Positions 18,959 through 30,223 of a DNA stretch of 64,000 nucleotides are shown here, piece by piece (within the stretch, counting starts at the first letter, position 1; every line of letters starts with the position of its first letter). The stretch is taken from the NCBI RefSeq assembly GCF_018138145.1, contig NZ_CP073104.1, forward strand, positions 5,981,001-6,045,000, read 5' to 3'. A model generated the notes under the pieces. It did not search any database. It saw only the letters and a list, made by a program, of their open reading frames with translations, and had not been told where the DNA came from. A program made the position numbers and the translations under genes. The stretch is from Pseudomonas sp. SCA2728.1_7. GTDB taxonomy: Bacteria > Pseudomonadota > Gammaproteobacteria > Pseudomonadales > Pseudomonadaceae.

Positions 18959-21733
18959 ATGGGCGAACTGGCCAAAGAAATCCTCCCGGTCAATATCGAA
19001 GACGAGCTGAAACAGTCCTACCTCGACTACGCGATGAGCGTGATCGTCGGCCGTGCACTGCCGGATGCGCGCGATGGCCTCAAGCCCGTGCACCGTCGCG
19101 TACTGTTCGCGATGAGCGAGCTGGGCAACGACTTCAACAAGCCGTACAAGAAATCTGCCCGTGTTGTCGGCGACGTGATCGGTAAGTATCACCCGCACGG
19201 TGATACCGCGGTGTACGACACCATCGTTCGTATGGCTCAGCCTTTCTCCCTGCGCTACCTGCTGGTAGACGGTCAGGGCAACTTCGGTTCGGTCGACGGC
19301 GACAACGCTGCGGCCATGCGATACACCGAAGTGCGCATGACCAAGCTGGCGCACGAACTGCTGGCTGACCTGCACAAAGAAACCGTGGACTGGGTGCCGA
19401 ACTACGACGGCACCGAAATGATCCCGGCGGTCATGCCGACCCGTATTCCCAACCTGCTGGTCAACGGTTCCAGCGGTATCGCCGTGGGCATGGCGACCAA
19501 CATTCCGCCGCACAACCTCGGTGAAGTCATCGACGGTTGCTTGGCACTCATCGACAACCCTGAGCTGACCGTCGATGAACTGATGCAATACATCCCCGGT
19601 CCGGACTTCCCGACCGCTGCGATCATCAACGGTCGCGCCGGCATCATCGAAGCCTACCGCACCGGTCGCGGGCGTATTTACATGCGCGCCCGTTCGATCA
19701 TTGAAGACATCGACAAGGTCGGTGGTCGTCAGCAGATCGTCATCACCGAACTCCCTTACCAGCTGAACAAGGCGCGTCTGATCGAGAAGATCGCCGAGCT
19801 GGTCAAAGAGAAAAAGCTGGAAGGCATCACCGAACTGCGCGACGAGTCCGACAAGGACGGTATGCGCGTCGTGATCGAACTGCGTCGCGGCGAAGTGCCT
19901 GAGGTGATCCTCAACAATCTCTACGCCCAGACCCAGCTGCAATCGGTTTTCGGCATCAACATCGTTGCGCTGATCGATGGCCGCCCACGCATCCTGAACC
20001 TCAAGGATCTGCTGGAAGCCTTCGTCCGTCACCGTCGCGAAGTCGTTACCCGTCGCACCGTGTTCGAACTGCGCAAGGCGCGTGAGCGTGGCCACATCCT
20101 CGAAGGCCAGGCCGTTGCCCTGTCGAACATCGACCCGGTGATTGCCCTGATCAAGGCCTCGCCGACACCGTCGGAAGCGAAAGAAGCGCTGATCAGCACG
20201 CCGTGGGAATCCTCGGCCGTGGTCGCGATGGTTGAACGTGCCGGTGCCGATTCGTGCCGTCCGGAAAACCTCGATCCGCAATACGGTCTGCGCGAGGGCA
20301 AGTACTTCCTGTCGCCAGAACAGGCGCAAGCCATTCTGGAACTGCGTCTGCACCGTCTGACCGGTCTGGAGCACGAAAAACTGCTGGCCGAGTATCAAGA
20401 GATCCTCAACCAGATCGGCGAGCTGATCCGCATCCTCAACAGCGCTGTGCGCCTGATGGAAGTGATCCGCGAAGAGCTGGAAGTGATCCGCGCCGAATAC
20501 GGCGACGTGCGCCGCACCGAAATTCTCGATGCCCGTCTCGACCTGACCCTGGGTGACATGATCCCGGAAGAAGAGCGCGTCGTGACCATTTCCCACGGTG
20601 GCTATGCCAAGACCCAGCCATTGGCTGCGTACCAGGCTCAGCGTCGTGGCGGTAAAGGCAAGTCGGCCACCGGCGTCAAGGATGAGGATTACATTGCTCA
20701 CCTGCTGGTTGCCAACAGCCACACCACGCTGCTGCTGTTCTCCAGCAAAGGCAAGGTTTACTGGCTGAAGACCTACGAGATCCCGGAAGCGTCCCGCGCC
20801 GCCCGTGGTCGTCCGCTGGTCAACCTTCTGCCATTGAGCGAAGGCGAGTACATCACCACCATGCTGCCGGTCGATCTCGAAGCCATGAAGCGTCAGGCTG
20901 ATGAAGAAGAAGCCGAAGGCGCCGAGGCTGATGTAGAAGAGATCGAAAACAGCAACGAGACTGATGAAGAGCGTCGCGCTCGCATCAAGGCTGCCGACCG
21001 CAAGAAAGCACCGTTCATCTTCATGTCGACCGCCAACGGTACTGTGAAGAAGACTCCGCTGGTGGCCTTCAGCCGTCAGCGCAGCGTCGGTCTGATCGCG
21101 CTGGAACTGGACGAAGGCGACATCCTGATCTCCGCCGCCATCACCGATGGCGAGCAGGAAATCATGCTGTTCTCCGACGGCGGCAAAGTGACGCGCTTCA
21201 AGGAATCCGAAGTTCGCGCCATGGGCCGTACCGCCCGCGGTGTGCGTGGTATGCGTCTGCCGGAAGGGCAGAAGCTGATTTCCATGCTGATTCCGGAAGA
21301 AGGCAGCGAAATCCTCACCGCTTCCGAGCGCGGCTACGGCAAGCGTACGGCGATCACCGAGTTCCCTGAGTACAAGCGTGGCGGTCAGGGCGTTATCGCC
21401 ATGGTCAGCAACGAGCGTAACGGTCGTCTGGTCGGCGCGGTTCAGGTGCAGGACGGTGAAGAAATAATGCTGATCTCCGATCAGGGCACCCTGGTGCGTA
21501 CCCGTGTCGACGAAGTGTCGAGCCTGGGTCGTAACACTCAAGGTGTCACGCTGATCAAGCTGGCCAAGGATGAAACCCTGGTCGGGCTGGAGCGGGTTCA
21601 GGAGCCTTCGGAAATCGAAGGTGAAGAGCTTGAAGGTGAAGAGGGCGAGGAATTCGAAGGCACTGTCGTAAACGACGATGCCGGTGAAGACCAGCAACTC
21701 GACGCCGCAGCAGACGAAGAACCGCAAGAATAA
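18959..21733 (+). CDS. gyrA: DNA gyrase subunit A
   Basis: GyrA, 924 residues, the DNA-cleaving subunit of gyrase. The catalytic Tyr is in AMRYTEVRM near residue 127. The quinolone-resistance region reads [10 protein letters not shown] with T83 and D87, the susceptible wild-type residues. The C-terminal beta-pinwheel includes the GyrA box [10 protein letters not shown] near residue 565. A Glu/Asp-rich insertion near 650-685 and an acidic tail (about the last 50 residues) are present, as in other Pseudomonas GyrA. The start at 18959 ([14 protein letters not shown]) is the family N-terminus; the frame is open back to 18875. Confidence 0.97.
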   Translation: MGELAKEILPVNIEDELKQSYLDYAMSVIVGRALPDARDGLKPVHRRVLFAMSELGNDFNKPYKKSARVVGDVIGKYHPHGDTAVYDTIVRMAQPFSLRYLLVDGQGNFGSVDGDNAAAMRYTEVRMTKLAHELLADLHKETVDWVPNYDGTEMIPAVMPTRIPNLLVNGSSGIAVGMATNIPPHNLGEVIDGCLALIDNPELTVDELMQYIPGPDFPTAAIINGRAGIIEAYRTGRGRIYMRARSIIEDIDKVGGRQQIVITELPYQLNKARLIEKIAELVKEKKLEGITELRDESDKDGMRVVIELRRGEVPEVILNNLYAQTQLQSVFGINIVALIDGRPRILNLKDLLEAFVRHRREVVTRRTVFELRKARERGHILEGQAVALSNIDPVIALIKASPTPSEAKEALISTPWESSAVVAMVERAGADSCRPENLDPQYGLREGKYFLSPEQAQAILELRLHRLTGLEHEKLLAEYQEILNQIGELIRILNSAVRLMEVIREELEVIRAEYGDVRRTEILDARLDLTLGDMIPEEERVVTISHGGYAKTQPLAAYQAQRRGGKGKSATGVKDEDYIAHLLVANSHTTLLLFSSKGKVYWLKTYEIPEASRAARGRPLVNLLPLSEGEYITTMLPVDLEAMKRQADEEEAEGAEADVEEIENSNETDEERRARIKAADRKKAPFIFMSTANGTVKKTPLVAFSRQRSVGLIALELDEGDILISAAITDGEQEIMLFSDGGKVTRFKESEVRAMGRTARGVRGMRLPEGQKLISMLIPEEGSEILTASERGYGKRTAITEFPEYKRGGQGVIAMVSNERNGRLVGAVQVQDGEEIMLISDQGTLVRTRVDEVSSLGRNTQGVTLIKLAKDETLVGLERVQEPSEIEGEELEGEEGEEFEGTVVNDDAGEDQQLDAAADEEPQE

Positions 21734-21744
21734 GCGGACAAACG

Positions 21745-21777
21745 AGGGGGCGGATGAAAATTCGCCCCCTTGTTATT
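21745..21777 (+). terminator. Terminator after gyrA
   Basis: AGGGGGCG (21745-21752) pairs with CGCCCCCT (21763-21770) around a ten-base loop, followed by TGTTATTT. It lies 12 bases after the gyrA stop. Confidence 0.85.
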
Positions 21778-21815
21778 TGTCCGGTGTGAAATTTCGTCAG
21801 GCAAGGAGATTCCCC

Positions 21816-21904
21816 TGTAGGAGTGAGCCTGCTCGCGATAGCGGTGTGTCAGTCAGCGAATGTTTATCTGATACACCGCTATCGCGAGCAGGCTCACTCC
21901 TACA
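21816..21904. repeat. REPIN, GAGTGAGCC variant
   Basis: Inverted pair of REPs, 89 bases, with a further matched segment inside each arm (ATAGCGGTGT against ACACCGCTAT), giving the longest stem of the six. It lies between the gyrA terminator and serC. Confidence 0.9.
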
Positions 21905-21985
21905 CTGGAAAGCGTTTCATCGCTGTTCCTGTGTCGACGGTCGATACGATTTAATGCGTGATATCAAATCAGAGCGAGATTGGAT

Positions 21986-23071
21986 GTGAGCAAGCGAGCC
22001 TTTAACTTCTGCGCCGGTCCTGCGGCGCTTCCTGAAGCTGTCCTGCAACGTGCCCAGGGTGAACTCCTTGATTGGCACGGCAAGGGTCTGTCGGTCATGG
22101 AAATGAGCCATCGCAGCGATGAGTTCGTGTCCATCGCCACCCAGGCCGAGCAGGATCTGCGTGACCTGCTGAATATCCCGTCGAACTACAAAGTGCTGTT
22201 TCTGCAGGGCGGCGCCAGCCAGCAATTCGCGCAGATCCCACTGAACCTGCTGCCTGAAGGCGGCTCGGCCGACTACATCGATACCGGTATCTGGTCGCAG
22301 AAAGCCATCGAAGAAGCTTCGCGCTACGGTCACGTCAACGTTGCCGCCACCGCCAAGCCTTACGACTATTTCGCCATTCCGGGCCAGAACGAGTGGAAGC
22401 TGTCGAAAGACGCTGCTTACGTTCACTACGCGCCGAACGAAACCATCGGCGGTCTGGAATTCCAGTGGATCCCGGAAACCGGCGACGTGCCGCTGGTAGC
22501 TGACATGTCTTCGGACATTCTGTCGCGTCCAGTCGACATCTCGCGTTTCGGCATGATCTACGCCGGCGCGCAGAAAAACATCGGCCCGAGCGGCATCGTC
22601 GTCAACATCATCCGCGAAGACTTGCTGGGCAAAGCACGTTCGCTGTGCCCGACCATGCTCGACTATAAAGTCGCGGCGGATAACGGCTCGATGTACAACA
22701 CCCCGCCGACCCTGGCCTGGTATCTGTCCGGCCTGGTGTTCCAGTGGCTGAAAGAGCAGGGCGGCGTTGAAGCCATCGCCAAACTGAATGACGTCAAGCA
22801 GCGCACACTGTACGACTTCATCGACGCCAGCGGCCTCTACAGCAACCCGATCAACAAGTCGGATCGCTCGTGGATGAACGTGCCGTTTCGTCTGGCTGAC
22901 GATCGTCTGGACAAGCCGTTCCTCGTCGGTGCCGAAGAGCGCGGCCTGCTCAATCTGAAGGGCCACCGCTCCGTGGGCGGCATGCGCGCCTCCATCTACA
23001 ACGCCGTCGACATCACCGCGGTTAACACGCTGGTGGCGTACATGGCTGAATTCGAGAAGGAACACGGCTGA
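21986..23071 (+). CDS. serC: Phosphoserine/phosphohydroxythreonine aminotransferase
   Basis: SerC, 361 residues (family length), a PLP enzyme for serine and pyridoxal-phosphate biosynthesis. The PLP lysine is K197 in YAGAQKNIGPSG, and the N-terminal NFCAGPAALP motif is intact. The GTG start at 21986 is chosen because the protein then begins SKRAFNFCAGP as in relatives; the nearby ATG at 21984 is out of frame. It begins the serC-pheA-hisC-tyrA::aroA-cmk-rpsA run, and pheA overlaps its stop by one base (TGATG). Confidence 0.95.
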   Translation: MSKRAFNFCAGPAALPEAVLQRAQGELLDWHGKGLSVMEMSHRSDEFVSIATQAEQDLRDLLNIPSNYKVLFLQGGASQQFAQIPLNLLPEGGSADYIDTGIWSQKAIEEASRYGHVNVAATAKPYDYFAIPGQNEWKLSKDAAYVHYAPNETIGGLEFQWIPETGDVPLVADMSSDILSRPVDISRFGMIYAGAQKNIGPSGIVVNIIREDLLGKARSLCPTMLDYKVAADNGSMYNTPPTLAWYLSGLVFQWLKEQGGVEAIAKLNDVKQRTLYDFIDASGLYSNPINKSDRSWMNVPFRLADDRLDKPFLVGAEERGLLNLKGHRSVGGMRASIYNAVDITAVNTLVAYMAEFEKEHG

Positions 23072-24165
23072 TGTCCGAGCAAGAACTCAAGGCACTGCGC
23101 GTTCGTATTGACGCTCTGGACACCAAAGTCATGGAGCTGATCAGTGAACGTGCGCGTTGCGCCCAGGAAGTCGCGCGAGTAAAGATGGCCTCGCTGGCCG
23201 AAGGCGAAGTGCCGGTGTTCTATCGTCCTGAGCGCGAAGCTCAGGTGCTCAAGCGCGTGATGGAGCGCAATCAGGGGCCGCTGGGCAACGAAGAGATGGC
23301 GCGGTTGTTCCGCGAAATCATGTCGTCGTGCCTGGCGCTGGAGCAGCCGCTGAAAGTGGCTTACCTCGGCCCTGAAGGCACCTTCACTCAAGCAGCGGCC
23401 ATGAAGCACTTCGGTCATGCGGTGATCAGCAAGCCAATGGCGGCGATCGACGAAGTGTTCCGTGAAGTGGCGGCTGGTGCGGTGAATTTTGGCGTGGTGC
23501 CGGTGGAAAACTCCACCGAAGGCGCGGTCAACCACACGCTGGACAGCTTCCTCGAACACGACATGGTGATCTGTGGCGAAGTCGAGCTGCGTATTCACCA
23601 TCACCTGTTGGTCGGTGAAAACACCAAGACCGACAGCATCAGTCGCATCTACTCCCACGCGCAGTCGCTGGCTCAGTGCCGCAAGTGGCTGGACGCGCAT
23701 TACCCGAATGTCGAGCGCGTCGCGGTTTCCAGCAATGCCGAAGCGGCCAAGCGGGTTAAAGGCGAGTGGAACTCGGCGGCGATCGCCGGTGACATGGCGG
23801 CAGGGCTGTACGGCCTGACCCGTCTGGCCGAGAAGATCGAAGACCGTCCGGACAACTCGACGCGCTTCCTGATGATCGGTAATCAGGAAGTGCCGCCAAC
23901 CGGCGACGACAAGACTTCGATCATCGTGTCGATGAGCAACAAGCCTGGCGCGCTCCACGAGCTGCTGGTGCCGTTCCACGACAACGGGATCGACCTGACC
24001 CGTATCGAAACGCGTCCGTCGCGCAGCGGCAAATGGACCTACGTGTTCTTCATCGACTTTGTCGGACACCACCGTGATCCGTTGATCAAGGGTGTGCTGG
24101 AAAAGATCAGTCAGGAAGCAGTAGCACTCAAAGTGCTGGGTTCCTACCCGAAAGCAGTTCTCTAA
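23071..24165 (+). CDS. pheA: Bifunctional chorismate mutase/prephenate dehydratase
   Basis: P-protein, 364 residues: AroQ-type chorismate mutase (residues ~1-90), prephenate dehydratase (~95-275) and an ACT regulatory domain (~280-360). The dehydratase motif DNSTRFL and the ACT motifs KPGALHELL and ESRP-like (ETRPSR) are present, so phenylalanine feedback inhibition is expected. It makes phenylpyruvate; transamination by the HisC-type enzyme encoded next completes phenylalanine. It overlaps serC by one base and precedes hisC by 13 bases. Confidence 0.96.
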   Translation: MSEQELKALRVRIDALDTKVMELISERARCAQEVARVKMASLAEGEVPVFYRPEREAQVLKRVMERNQGPLGNEEMARLFREIMSSCLALEQPLKVAYLGPEGTFTQAAAMKHFGHAVISKPMAAIDEVFREVAAGAVNFGVVPVENSTEGAVNHTLDSFLEHDMVICGEVELRIHHHLLVGENTKTDSISRIYSHAQSLAQCRKWLDAHYPNVERVAVSSNAEAAKRVKGEWNSAAIAGDMAAGLYGLTRLAEKIEDRPDNSTRFLMIGNQEVPPTGDDKTSIIVSMSNKPGALHELLVPFHDNGIDLTRIETRPSRSGKWTYVFFIDFVGHHRDPLIKGVLEKISQEAVALKVLGSYPKAVL

Positions 24166-24178
24166 GGGGCGGTAGCAA

Positions 24179-25291
24179 ATGAGTGGCAACTTCCTCGCTC
24201 TGGCACAGCCGGGCGTGCAACAACTTTCGCCGTACGTTCCGGGCAAGCCTGTGGACGAACTGGCGCGCGAGCTGGATCTGGATCCGGCAAAAATCGTCAA
24301 GCTGGCGAGCAACGAAAACCCGTTGGGTGCCAGCCCGAAAGCCTTGGCGGCAATCCGCGAAGAGCTGGCCGAACTGACTCGTTATCCGGACGGCAACGGT
24401 TTCGCGCTGAAATCGCTGCTGGCCGAGCAATGCCGTGTCGAGCTGAGCCAGGTCACGCTGGGCAACGGCTCCAACGACATTCTTGAACTGGTTGCGCGCG
24501 CCTATCTGGCGCCGGGCCTGAATGCGGTGTTCAGTGAGCACGCTTTCGCTGTGTACCCGATCGCCACTCAGGCAGTTGGCGCGCAAGCCAAAGTAGTGCC
24601 GGCCAAGGATTGGGGGCACGACCTGCCGGCGATGCTCGCGGCCATCGATGCCAATACCCGCGTGGTGTTCATCGCCAACCCGAACAACCCGACCGGCACC
24701 TGGTTCGGCGCGGAAGCGCTGGACGAGTTCCTGCAGGATGTTCCGGAGCACGTGTTGGTGGTGCTCGACGAGGCGTACATCGAATACGCCGAAGGCAGCG
24801 ATCTGCCGGACGGTCTGGATTTCCTTGCCGCTTACCCGAATCTGCTGGTCTCGCGCACCTTCTCCAAGGCCTATGGTCTGGCGGCATTGCGCGTTGGCTA
24901 CGGCCTGTCGACTCCGGTTGTCGCCGATGTGCTGAACCGTGTTCGCCAGCCATTCAACGTTAACAGTCTCGCCCTCGCGGCAGCCTGTGCGGCGCTGAAG
25001 GATGAGGAATATCTGGCGCAAAGCCGTCAACTCAACGAGGCGGGCATGCAGCAGTTGCAGGCCGGTTTCCGTGAGTTGGGCTTGAGCTGGATCGAATCCA
25101 AAGGCAACTTCATCTGCGTCGATCTCGCTCAAGTCGCGGCCCCGGTGTTTCAGGGCTTGCTGCGTGAAGGCGTGATCGTGCGTCCGGTGGCCAACTACGG
25201 CATGCCGAACCACCTGCGAGTGACCATCGGTCTGCCGGCGGAAAACAGCCGCTTCCTCGAAGCGCTGCGCAAGGTTCTGGCTCGTGGGTGA
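24179..25291 (+). CDS. hisC: Histidinol-phosphate/aromatic aminotransferase
   Basis: HisC-family class I/II aminotransferase, 370 residues. The PLP lysine is K230 in SRTFSKAYG; NPNNPTG and the DEAYIEY motif are also present. In Pseudomonas this copy (hisC2) lies inside the aromatic supraoperon and serves histidinol phosphate as well as phenylalanine/tyrosine transamination. The start at 24179 has the AAGGGGCGG stretch upstream. Its last eight bases overlap the tyrA::aroA GTG start. Confidence 0.94.
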   Translation: MSGNFLALAQPGVQQLSPYVPGKPVDELARELDLDPAKIVKLASNENPLGASPKALAAIREELAELTRYPDGNGFALKSLLAEQCRVELSQVTLGNGSNDILELVARAYLAPGLNAVFSEHAFAVYPIATQAVGAQAKVVPAKDWGHDLPAMLAAIDANTRVVFIANPNNPTGTWFGAEALDEFLQDVPEHVLVVLDEAYIEYAEGSDLPDGLDFLAAYPNLLVSRTFSKAYGLAALRVGYGLSTPVVADVLNRVRQPFNVNSLALAAACAALKDEEYLAQSRQLNEAGMQQLQAGFRELGLSWIESKGNFICVDLAQVAAPVFQGLLREGVIVRPVANYGMPNHLRVTIGLPAENSRFLEALRKVLARG

Positions 25292-27527
25292 TGTCACTGC
25301 ACTGCAATCTGCTGCACCTATGATCGGGCGCCTTGTGGTGGTCGGTCTGGGGTTGATCGGTGGTTCGTTTGCCAAAGGCTTGCGTGAAAGTGGCATCTGC
25401 CGCGAAGTGGTCGGGGTCGATCTCGATCCGCAATCGCGCAAGCTGGCGGTCGAGTTGGGTGTGGTCGATCGTTGTGAAGATGATCTGGTGGTGGCCTGTC
25501 AGGGCGCTGACGTGATTCAGCTGGCGGTGCCGATTCTGGCCATGGAGAAAGTGCTCGCGCGTTTGGCGAGTATTGATCTGGGGGCGGCGATTCTGACCGA
25601 TGTCGGCAGCGCCAAAGGCAATGTGGTGCGCGCGGCGACCGAGGCGTTTGGCGGCATGCCGTCGCGTTTCGTGCCGGGCCATCCGATTGCCGGTTCCGAG
25701 CAGAGCGGGGTGGAAGCCTCCAATGCCGAGCTGTTCCGTCGCCATAAAGTGATCCTCACGCCGCTTGAGCAAACCGACCCGGCCGCGTTGGCGGTGGTTG
25801 ATCGTCTGTGGCGCGAATTGGGCGCTGACGTCGAGCACATGCAGGTCGAGCGTCACGATGAAGTGCTGGCTGCGACCAGTCATTTGCCGCACCTGCTGGC
25901 CTTTGGTCTGGTCGATTCGTTGGCCAAGCGCAATGAAAATCTTGAGATCTTCCGTTACGCTGCGGGCGGTTTCCGCGATTTCACAAGAATCGCCGGAAGC
26001 GACCCGGTGATGTGGCACGACATCTTCCTCGCCAACCGCGAGGCTGTCCTGCGCACACTCGATACATTTCGCAGCGACCTCGACGCCTTGCGCGACGCGG
26101 TCGATGCAGGGGATGGGCACCAATTGTTGGGCGTTTTCACTCGCGCCCGGGTTGCCCGCGAGCATTTCAGTAAAATCCTGGCCCGCAGGGCCTATGTGGA
26201 CGCTATGAATTCCAACGATCTGATCTTCCTGGCTCAACCTGGTGGCCGCCTGTCCGGTCGGATTCGCGTACCGGGTGACAAATCGATTTCCCACCGCTCG
26301 ATCATGCTCGGCTCGCTGGCCGAAGGCGTCACCGAAGTGGAAGGCTTCCTTGAAGGCGAAGATGCTCTGGCAACCTTGCAGGCATTCCGCGACATGGGCG
26401 TGGTCATCGAAGGCCCGCATCACGGCCGCGTGACCATCCACGGTGTCGGCCTGCATGGCCTGAAGCCGGCACCGGGCCCGATCTATCTGGGCAACTCCGG
26501 CACCTCGATGCGTCTGCTGTCCGGTTTGCTGGCCGCGCAGAACTTCGACAGTGTTTTGACGGGTGATGCGTCGCTTTCGAAGCGCCCGATGAATCGCGTA
26601 GCCAATCCACTGCGTGAAATGGGCGCGGTGATTGAAACTGCTGCCGAAGGTCGTCCGCCGATGACCATTCGTGGCGGCCACAAGCTCAAAGGTCTGACTT
26701 ACACCATGCCGATGGCCAGTGCTCAGGTGAAGTCCTGCCTGCTGCTCGCCGGTCTGTACGCTGAAGGCAAGACCACTGTGACCGAGCCGGCTCCGACTCG
26801 CGACCACACCGAGCGCATGCTGCGTGGTTTCGGTTATCCGGTCAGCGTTGAAGGCGCTACGGCTTCGGTCGAATCCGGCGGCAAGCTGACAGCGACTCAC
26901 ATTGAAGTTCCGGGCGACATCTCGTCGTCAGCGTTCTTCCTTGTAGCGGCCTCGATCGCCGAAGGTTCGGAGCTGGTGCTCGAGCACGTCGGCATCAACC
27001 CGACTCGTACCGGCGTGATCGACATCCTGCGCCTGATGGGTGCGGACATCACTCTGGAAAATCAGCGTGAAGTCGGCGGCGAGCCGGTGGCTGATCTGCG
27101 CGTGCGGGCAGCTAAACTCAAAGGTATCGAGATTCCGGAAGAGCTGGTTCCGCTGGCTATCGACGAATTCCCGGTGCTGTTCGTTGCGGCTGCCTGCGCC
27201 GAAGGGCGTACCGTGCTGACTGGCGCTGAAGAGCTGCGGGTCAAGGAATCGGATCGCATTCAGGTCATGGCAGACGGTCTGTTAGCGCTGGGCGTGAAAT
27301 GCCAGCCGACCCCGGACGGCATCATCATCGACGGCGGCCAGATCGGCGGCGGCGAAGTGCATGGTCATGGCGATCACCGTATTGCAATGGCATTCAGCGT
27401 GGCATCGTTGCGCGCCACTGCGCCTATTCGCATCCATGATTGCGCCAACGTCGCGACGTCGTTCCCGAACTTCCTCGCGCTGTGCGAGCAGGTCGGTATT
27501 CGTGTGGCACAAGAGGCTCAGTCGTGA
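25284..27527 (+). CDS. tyrA-aroA: Fused cyclohexadienyl dehydrogenase / EPSP synthase
   Basis: A 747-residue natural fusion. Residues ~12-300 are TyrA (NAD-binding [12 protein letters not shown]), which oxidises prephenate or arogenate towards tyrosine. Residues ~310-745 are AroA, EPSP synthase of the shikimate pathway, with [22 protein letters not shown] and RVKESDRI all intact. Such fusions are known in Pseudomonas. GTG 25284 overlaps the hisC end; ATG 25320 is a possible alternative. An internal ATG at 26206 right at the domain junction (MNSNDLIFL) could give a separate AroA. The cmk gene overlaps its stop by four bases. Confidence 0.93.
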   Translation: MGDVTALQSAAPMIGRLVVVGLGLIGGSFAKGLRESGICREVVGVDLDPQSRKLAVELGVVDRCEDDLVVACQGADVIQLAVPILAMEKVLARLASIDLGAAILTDVGSAKGNVVRAATEAFGGMPSRFVPGHPIAGSEQSGVEASNAELFRRHKVILTPLEQTDPAALAVVDRLWRELGADVEHMQVERHDEVLAATSHLPHLLAFGLVDSLAKRNENLEIFRYAAGGFRDFTRIAGSDPVMWHDIFLANREAVLRTLDTFRSDLDALRDAVDAGDGHQLLGVFTRARVAREHFSKILARRAYVDAMNSNDLIFLAQPGGRLSGRIRVPGDKSISHRSIMLGSLAEGVTEVEGFLEGEDALATLQAFRDMGVVIEGPHHGRVTIHGVGLHGLKPAPGPIYLGNSGTSMRLLSGLLAAQNFDSVLTGDASLSKRPMNRVANPLREMGAVIETAAEGRPPMTIRGGHKLKGLTYTMPMASAQVKSCLLLAGLYAEGKTTVTEPAPTRDHTERMLRGFGYPVSVEGATASVESGGKLTATHIEVPGDISSSAFFLVAASIAEGSELVLEHVGINPTRTGVIDILRLMGADITLENQREVGGEPVADLRVRAAKLKGIEIPEELVPLAIDEFPVLFVAAACAEGRTVLTGAEELRVKESDRIQVMADGLLALGVKCQPTPDGIIIDGGQIGGGEVHGHGDHRIAMAFSVASLRATAPIRIHDCANVATSFPNFLALCEQVGIRVAQEAQS

Positions 27528-28213
27528 AGAACATTGCACCGGTCATCACCATTGATGGGCCAAGCGGCTCGGGCAAGGGCACCGTAGCCGGGATTCTGGC
27601 CAAGCGTCTGGGCTGGAATCTGCTGGACTCCGGTGCGCTTTATCGCCTGCTGGCGTTTGCTGCGCACAACCATGGTGTCGACCTGACCAATGAAGAGCTG
27701 CTGAAGAAACTCGCCGCTCATCTGGATGTTCAGTTCATTGCGGCGACCGATGGTCAGTTGCAAAGGATCATTCTGGAAGGTGACGAAGTCAGCGATGTCA
27801 TCCGCACTGAAAGCGTCGGCTCCGGCGCTTCGCAAGTGGCCGCACTGCCGGCCGTGCGCGAGGCGCTGCTGCAGCGCCAGCGCGCATTCCAGGAGGCGCC
27901 GGGCCTGGTGGCCGATGGTCGCGACATGGGTACGGTGGTTTTTCCGGATGCGCCGCTGAAGATTTTCCTGACCGCCAGTGCCGAGGAGAGGGCGCGCCGT
28001 CGATATTTGCAGTTGAAGGGCAAAGTCGAGGGTGTTAGTCTGTCGAGTCTGCTAGATGAGATCCGTGCACGCGACGAGCGTGACACCCAGCGAGCGGTAG
28101 CCCCGCTTAAGCCGGCGGCTGACGCCATACAGCTGGATTCCACGGAGTTGTCCATCGATCAGGTGCTTGAACGCATCATGAGCGAGATCGCCATTCGCGA
28201 TATCGCCGGGTGA
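27524..28213 (+). CDS. cmk: Cytidylate kinase
   Basis: Cmk, 229 residues, phosphorylates CMP and dCMP. The P-loop is GPSGSGKGT at residues 12-20; the [13 protein letters not shown] and RRRYLQLK motifs are typical. It starts at GTG 27524 in a GTGA overlap with the aroA stop, so translation is probably coupled. rpsA follows after a 119-base gap containing hairpins, an arrangement conserved in gamma-proteobacteria. Confidence 0.95.
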   Translation: MKNIAPVITIDGPSGSGKGTVAGILAKRLGWNLLDSGALYRLLAFAAHNHGVDLTNEELLKKLAAHLDVQFIAATDGQLQRIILEGDEVSDVIRTESVGSGASQVAALPAVREALLQRQRAFQEAPGLVADGRDMGTVVFPDAPLKIFLTASAEERARRRYLQLKGKVEGVSLSSLLDEIRARDERDTQRAVAPLKPAADAIQLDSTELSIDQVLERIMSEIAIRDIAG

Positions 28214-28270
28214 CCAAGAAGGCCACAGGGGACCAGTCATAGTCCTGCGGCGCTTCTTCTATATGAAACT

Positions 28271-28320
28271 AACCCACACCGTCTGGGGTGTGGAGATGGG
28301 CGTATCCTTCGCCCTCATTT
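28271..28320 (+). promoter_or_regulatory. Structured leader of rpsA
   Basis: Two consecutive hairpins precede the rpsA start: CCACACC (28274-28280) with GGTGTGG (28287-28293), and GGGCG (28298-28302) with CGCCC (28310-28314). Immediately after comes ACAGGAATTAAA and ATG. In E. coli, ribosomal protein S1 represses its own translation through a folded leader with a weak Shine-Dalgarno site; these hairpins are a candidate for the same control here (inference). Confidence 0.55.
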
Positions 28321-28332
28321 ACAGGAATTAAA

Positions 28333-30018
28333 ATGAGCGAAAGCTTTGCGGAACTCTTTGAAGAAAGCCTAAAAACCCTGAACCTTCAGGCAGGCTCCAT
28401 CATCACCGGTGTTATCGTTGATATCGATTACCAGGCTCGCTGGGTAACCGTTCACGCTGGCCTGAAGTCTGAAGCACTCATCCCGCTTGAGCAGTTCTAC
28501 AACGACGCTGGCGATCTGACTATCAATGTCGGTGACGAAGTTCACGTTGCTCTGGACTCGGTTGAAGACGGTTTCGGTGAAACCAAGCTGTCCCGTGAAA
28601 AAGCCAAGCGCGCTGAGTGCTGGATCGTTCTGGAAGCAGCATTCGCAGCTGAGGAAGTGGTCAAGGGCGTTATCAACGGTAAGGTTAAAGGCGGCTTCAC
28701 TGTCGACGTTAACGGCATCCGTGCGTTCCTGCCAGGTTCCCTGGTTGACGTCCGTCCAGTGCGCGACACCACGCACCTGGAAGGCAAAGAGCTGGAATTC
28801 AAGGTCATCAAGCTGGACCAGAAGCGCAACAACGTTGTCGTTTCCCGTCGCAGCGTCCTGGAAGCCGAGAACTCCGCCGAGCGTGAAGCTCTGCTGGAAT
28901 CCCTGCAGGAAGGCCAGCAAGTCAAAGGTATCGTCAAAAACCTCACCGATTACGGCGCATTCGTCGATCTGGGTGGCGTGGACGGCCTGCTGCACATCAC
29001 CGACATGGCCTGGAAGCGCATCAAGCATCCTTCCGAGATCGTCAACGTTGGTGACGAAATCGACGTCAAGGTTCTGAAATACGATCGCGAACGCAACCGT
29101 GTTTCCCTGGGCCTGAAGCAACTGGGCGAAGATCCATGGGTTGCTATCAAAGCCCGTTACCCAGAAAGCACTCGCGTTACCGCTCGTGTAACCAACCTGA
29201 CCGACTACGGCTGCTTCGCTGAGCTGGAAGAAGGCGTTGAAGGTCTGGTGCACGTTTCGGAAATGGACTGGACCAACAAGAACATCCACCCTTCGAAAGT
29301 CGTACAAGTCGGCGACGAAGTGGAAGTTATGGTTCTGGACATCGACGAAGAGCGTCGTCGTATCTCCCTGGGCATCAAGCAGTGCAAATCTAACCCATGG
29401 GAAGATTTCTCTGGTCAGTTCAACAAGGGCGATAAAATCTCCGGCACCATCAAGTCGATCACCGATTTCGGTATCTTCATTGGTCTGGACGGCGGCATCG
29501 ACGGTCTGGTTCACCTGTCCGACATCTCCTGGAACGAAGTGGGCGAAGAAGCTGTTCGTCGTTTCAAGAAGGGCGACGAGCTGGACACCGTTATCCTGTC
29601 GGTTGACCCAGAGCGCGAGCGTATCTCCCTGGGTATCAAGCAACTGGAAAGCGATCCGTTCTCCGAGTACGTCTCGGTTAACGACAAAGGCGCAATCGTT
29701 ACTGGCACCGTGAAAGAAGTTGACGCCAAAGGCGCCATCATCGTTCTGGCCGACGATATCGAAGCGACTCTGAAAGCCTCCGAAATCAGCCGTGACCGCG
29801 TTGAAGATGCGCGCAACGTTCTGAAAGAAGGCCAGGAAGTAGAAGCCAAGATCATCAGCGTTGATCGCAAGAGCCGCGTAATCCAGCTGTCGATCAAATC
29901 GAAAGACGATGCTGAAGAGAAAGAAGCTATCCAGAGCCTGAAAGCAGCTCCGGAAGGCGAAGCAGCTGACACCACTATGGCGGCACTGCTGCGTCAAGCA
30001 ATGGCCAAACAGAACTAA
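28333..30018 (+). CDS. rpsA: 30S ribosomal protein S1
   Basis: S1, 561 residues, with six S1 (OB-fold) RNA-binding repeats; repeats 3-6 are easily recognised by the recurring TDYGAFVDL / TDYGCFAEL / TDFGIFIGL patterns. It brings mRNA to the 30S subunit. Codon usage is strongly biased as expected for a highly expressed gene. The start at 28333 follows a weak AGGA. The gene ends with a perfect terminator and closes the serC-rpsA supraoperon. Confidence 0.97.
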   Translation: MSESFAELFEESLKTLNLQAGSIITGVIVDIDYQARWVTVHAGLKSEALIPLEQFYNDAGDLTINVGDEVHVALDSVEDGFGETKLSREKAKRAECWIVLEAAFAAEEVVKGVINGKVKGGFTVDVNGIRAFLPGSLVDVRPVRDTTHLEGKELEFKVIKLDQKRNNVVVSRRSVLEAENSAEREALLESLQEGQQVKGIVKNLTDYGAFVDLGGVDGLLHITDMAWKRIKHPSEIVNVGDEIDVKVLKYDRERNRVSLGLKQLGEDPWVAIKARYPESTRVTARVTNLTDYGCFAELEEGVEGLVHVSEMDWTNKNIHPSKVVQVGDEVEVMVLDIDEERRRISLGIKQCKSNPWEDFSGQFNKGDKISGTIKSITDFGIFIGLDGGIDGLVHLSDISWNEVGEEAVRRFKKGDELDTVILSVDPERERISLGIKQLESDPFSEYVSVNDKGAIVTGTVKEVDAKGAIIVLADDIEATLKASEISRDRVEDARNVLKEGQEVEAKIISVDRKSRVIQLSIKSKDDAEEKEAIQSLKAAPEGEAADTTMAALLRQAMAKQN

Positions 30019-30034
30019 GTTCTGCTTGATCATG

Positions 30035-30063
30035 AAAAAGGGCGACTTCGGTCGCCCTTTTTT
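30035..30063 (+). terminator. Terminator after rpsA
   Basis: AAAGGGCGAC and GTCGCCCTTT pair around a TTCG tetraloop, followed by a T-run. It lies 16 bases after the rpsA stop. Confidence 0.95.
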
Positions 30064-30223
30064 GTGCCTGCGATTTAGTGCTTCGTGGTTTGTGTGAGGA
30101 TTCTGGTGAAACCAATCTTGCTTCCGGGCGGTCTGTTTCTTTAATCGGATCAATCGCCTATTCACGACTAAGCTTGGTCTTAAGCGTGTAGTCGTCGGGC
30201 AGTTGCCTGGCATAAGGAAGTGG

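Noticed and set aside
19190..19240. Possible quinolone-resistance substitutions in gyrA
   Set aside because: Positions 83 and 87 are Thr and Asp, the usual susceptible Pseudomonas residues.
18932..21727. A 931-codon open frame opposite gyrA
   Set aside because: GC-rich third-position bias leaves long antisense frames; the sequence is a mirror of gyrA without recognisable motifs.
24166..24180. GGCGGTAGCAAAT before hisC as an ops element
   Set aside because: Matches only the first nine bases, lies at the hisC ribosome binding site in an amino-acid operon, and is most likely chance.
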